Positions 19,222 to 20,250 of a DNA stretch of 20,250 nt are shown one piece after another. The stretch is from Candidatus Collierbacteria bacterium RIFOXYD1_FULL_40_9 (GTDB lineage: Bacteria > Patescibacteriota > Microgenomatia > UBA1400 > MFAQ01). Made by a program: the position numbers and the translations under genes. The notes beneath the pieces were generated by a model. That model was given only the letters and a program-made list of their open reading frames with translations. It was not told the DNA's origin and searched no databases. The stretch is from the NCBI GenBank assembly GCA_001776275.1, contig MFAQ01000044.1, positions 1-20,250 on the forward strand, written 5' to 3'. Each line of letters starts with the position of its first letter. The first letter of the stretch is position 1.

Positions 19222-20250
19222 ATGTCTATCCAGCACACTAGAACCCGTTTTGCCCCTTCACCGACAGGTAATTTGCATATTGGTAGTCTTCGTACTGCCG
19301 TTTATACTTATGCTCTTGCCAAAAAAAATGGAGGTCAGTTTATTTTACGTCTAGAGGACACCGATAAAAAAAGAGAAGTCGAAGGTTCAGCGCAAAAACT
19401 ATATGAAGTTCTAAAAACATTTGGTTTAAATTGGGACGAAGGGCCAATAGTTGGCGGAAGTTTTGGCCCTTATATCCAATCAGAAAGACTTTCACTTGGA
19501 CAGTACAAACAAGCTGCCGAAAAATTAATGTCTCAAGGAAATGCTTTTTACTGTTTTTGCAAACCTCAGTCCAAAGAAGAAATTAAAGAGGGACGAAAGT
19601 TTAAAATCGAATTTCGTGATCCTTGCCGCCACCTTTCTTCAGAGCAAATTCAAAAAAACATTGCGCAGGGTCATGTGCCAGCTATTCGTCTTAAAACCCC
19701 AGACAACGAAACCATTTCCTACACCGATTTTGTTTTGGGCAAACAAACAACCTGGAAAACCGACGTCGTCGACGACGCCATGCTCCTAAAGTCCGATGGC
19801 TTCCCTACATACCACCTCGCAGTCGTCGTCGACGATACCGCCATGAACATTACCCACGTTCTGCGTGGTCACGATTGGCAACCCAGCACCCCAATTCATC
19901 TTTTAATCTACAAATATTTAAACATACCAGTGCCTCAAATTGGTCATCTCACCGACATCCTCAACACAGACGGCAAGGGCAAGTTATCCAAGCGAAATAA
20001 CAATGTCTCTTGCGAGCAATATCTAAACGATGGTTACTTACCAGAAGCCCTCTTAAACTTCGTAATTCTCCTGGGCTGGGCTCCAAAGGACAATCAAGAA
20101 ATGTTCACCTTGGAAGAATTTGTAAGCAAGTTCGACCCCAAAGGTTTCCAAAAGTCCAACCCCAGATTTGACCAACGCAAGCTCGATTGGCTCAACGGTC
20201 AATACTTACGTAAAAAACAAGATGATATTCTTGCAGACCAATCTCGCCCG
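19222..20250 (+). CDS. gltX: Glutamyl-tRNA synthetase, N-terminal part
   Basis: GluRS attaches glutamate to tRNA-Glu. 343 codons are visible with no stop or frameshift before the window ends, and about 130-150 more would be expected. The class I 'RFAPSPTGNLHIGSLRTAVYTYALAK' region (about 8-33) contains the HIGH motif as HIGS. 'FILRLEDTD' (40-48), 'DDAMLLKSDGFPTYHLAVVVDD' and 'THVLRGHDW' follow, then the KMSKS-type loop KLSKR within 'GKGKLSKRNNN'. The residues after KLSKR are Asn-Asn-Asn where bacterial GluRS usually has His-Gly. Bacterial GluRS may also charge tRNA-Gln when no GlnRS exists; this cannot be judged here. The ATG is six bases after a TATACT -10 with no Shine-Dalgarno. Confidence 0.96.
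   Translation, partial: MSIQHTRTRFAPSPTGNLHIGSLRTAVYTYALAKKNGGQFILRLEDTDKKREVEGSAQKLYEVLKTFGLNWDEGPIVGGSFGPYIQSERLSLGQYKQAAEKLMSQGNAFYCFCKPQSKEEIKEGRKFKIEFRDPCRHLSSEQIQKNIAQGHVPAIRLKTPDNETISYTDFVLGKQTTWKTDVVDDAMLLKSDGFPTYHLAVVVDDTAMNITHVLRGHDWQPSTPIHLLIYKYLNIPVPQIGHLTDILNTDGKGKLSKRNNNVSCEQYLNDGYLPEALLNFVILLGWAPKDNQEMFTLEEFVSKFDPKGFQKSNPRFDQRKLDWLNGQYLRKKQDDILADQSRP

Noticed and set aside
19191..19238. Upstream 16 codons of the unknown minus-strand protein
   Set aside because: They would overlap the gltX start and both promoters. The ATG at 19190 gives a normal anchor and fits the -10 spacing seen elsewhere.

Overview
This window is a gene-dense stretch of bacterial chromosome of about 40% GC by eye. 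Gaps are very short, several start codons are GTG or TTG, and many housekeeping genes have no Shine-Dalgarno sequence. The gene set points to a Candidate Phyla Radiation (Patescibacteria) genome, probably of the Microgenomates kind. The pointers are compact SecD and SecF, a TGS-terminated Rel enzyme, DUF5679, DUF4446 and DUF3048 proteins, many small unknown membrane proteins, and a stand-alone MEDS protein. The lineage is an inference, because no 16S rRNA or ribosomal protein lies in the window.

Layout. 1-2186: the tail of an upstream gene (possibly recA), recX and RNase Y. 2240-2710: an unknown zinc-ribbon protein with its own promoter, Shine-Dalgarno and terminator. 2824-6207: HU, miaB, miaA and an AI-2E-type transporter as a tight operon, with two copies of a palindromic repeat, one after a shortened miaB and one in frame inside miaA. 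6208-6570: RNase P RNA on the minus strand. 6626-7930: a TM-helix/MscS-like membrane protein followed directly by a cysteine-rich pseudopilin-like protein. 7949-8288: a 60-residue two-helix membrane protein behind a perfect consensus promoter, then three terminator hairpins. 8306-8711, minus strand: a 46-residue DUF5679 zinc ribbon and a tail-anchored small protein, divergent from a DUF4446/DUF3048 pair (8745-10417). 10455-13483: a winged-helix/nucleotidyltransferase-like protein, an AbrB-type protein, secD and secF. 13515-14999, minus strand: a CCA-adding-type enzyme with an embedded zinc ribbon. 15036-17414: a Rel (p)ppGpp enzyme and a D,D-carboxypeptidase. 17468-18100: a MEDS-domain protein. 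18105-19190, minus strand: an unknown membrane-anchored protein. 19222 to the end: glutamyl-tRNA synthetase, running off the window.

How it works together. Much of the window serves RNA and translation: RNase Y, RNase P RNA, MiaA/MiaB (ms2i6A37 of tRNA), CCA addition and GluRS. The rest covers the cell envelope (SecDF, carboxypeptidase, DUF3048, AI-2E-type and TM-helix proteins, pseudopilin) and stress or regulation (Rel, MEDS, wHTH/AbrB, HU, RecX). A recurring signal is a -10-like hexamer ending only 5-7 nt before the start codon, which implies leaderless mRNAs. Classic Shine-Dalgarno sequences appear mainly on three small genes. Three divergent gene pairs share intergenic regions of only 31-36 bp.

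Most notable oddities: the repeat insertion in miaA; the missing TRAM domain in MiaB; an Asn in place of the first catalytic Asp of the CCA enzyme; an HD-to-HE change in Rel; an RNase Y with no membrane anchor; and an unexplained wHTH-NTase/AbrB pair ahead of secDF.
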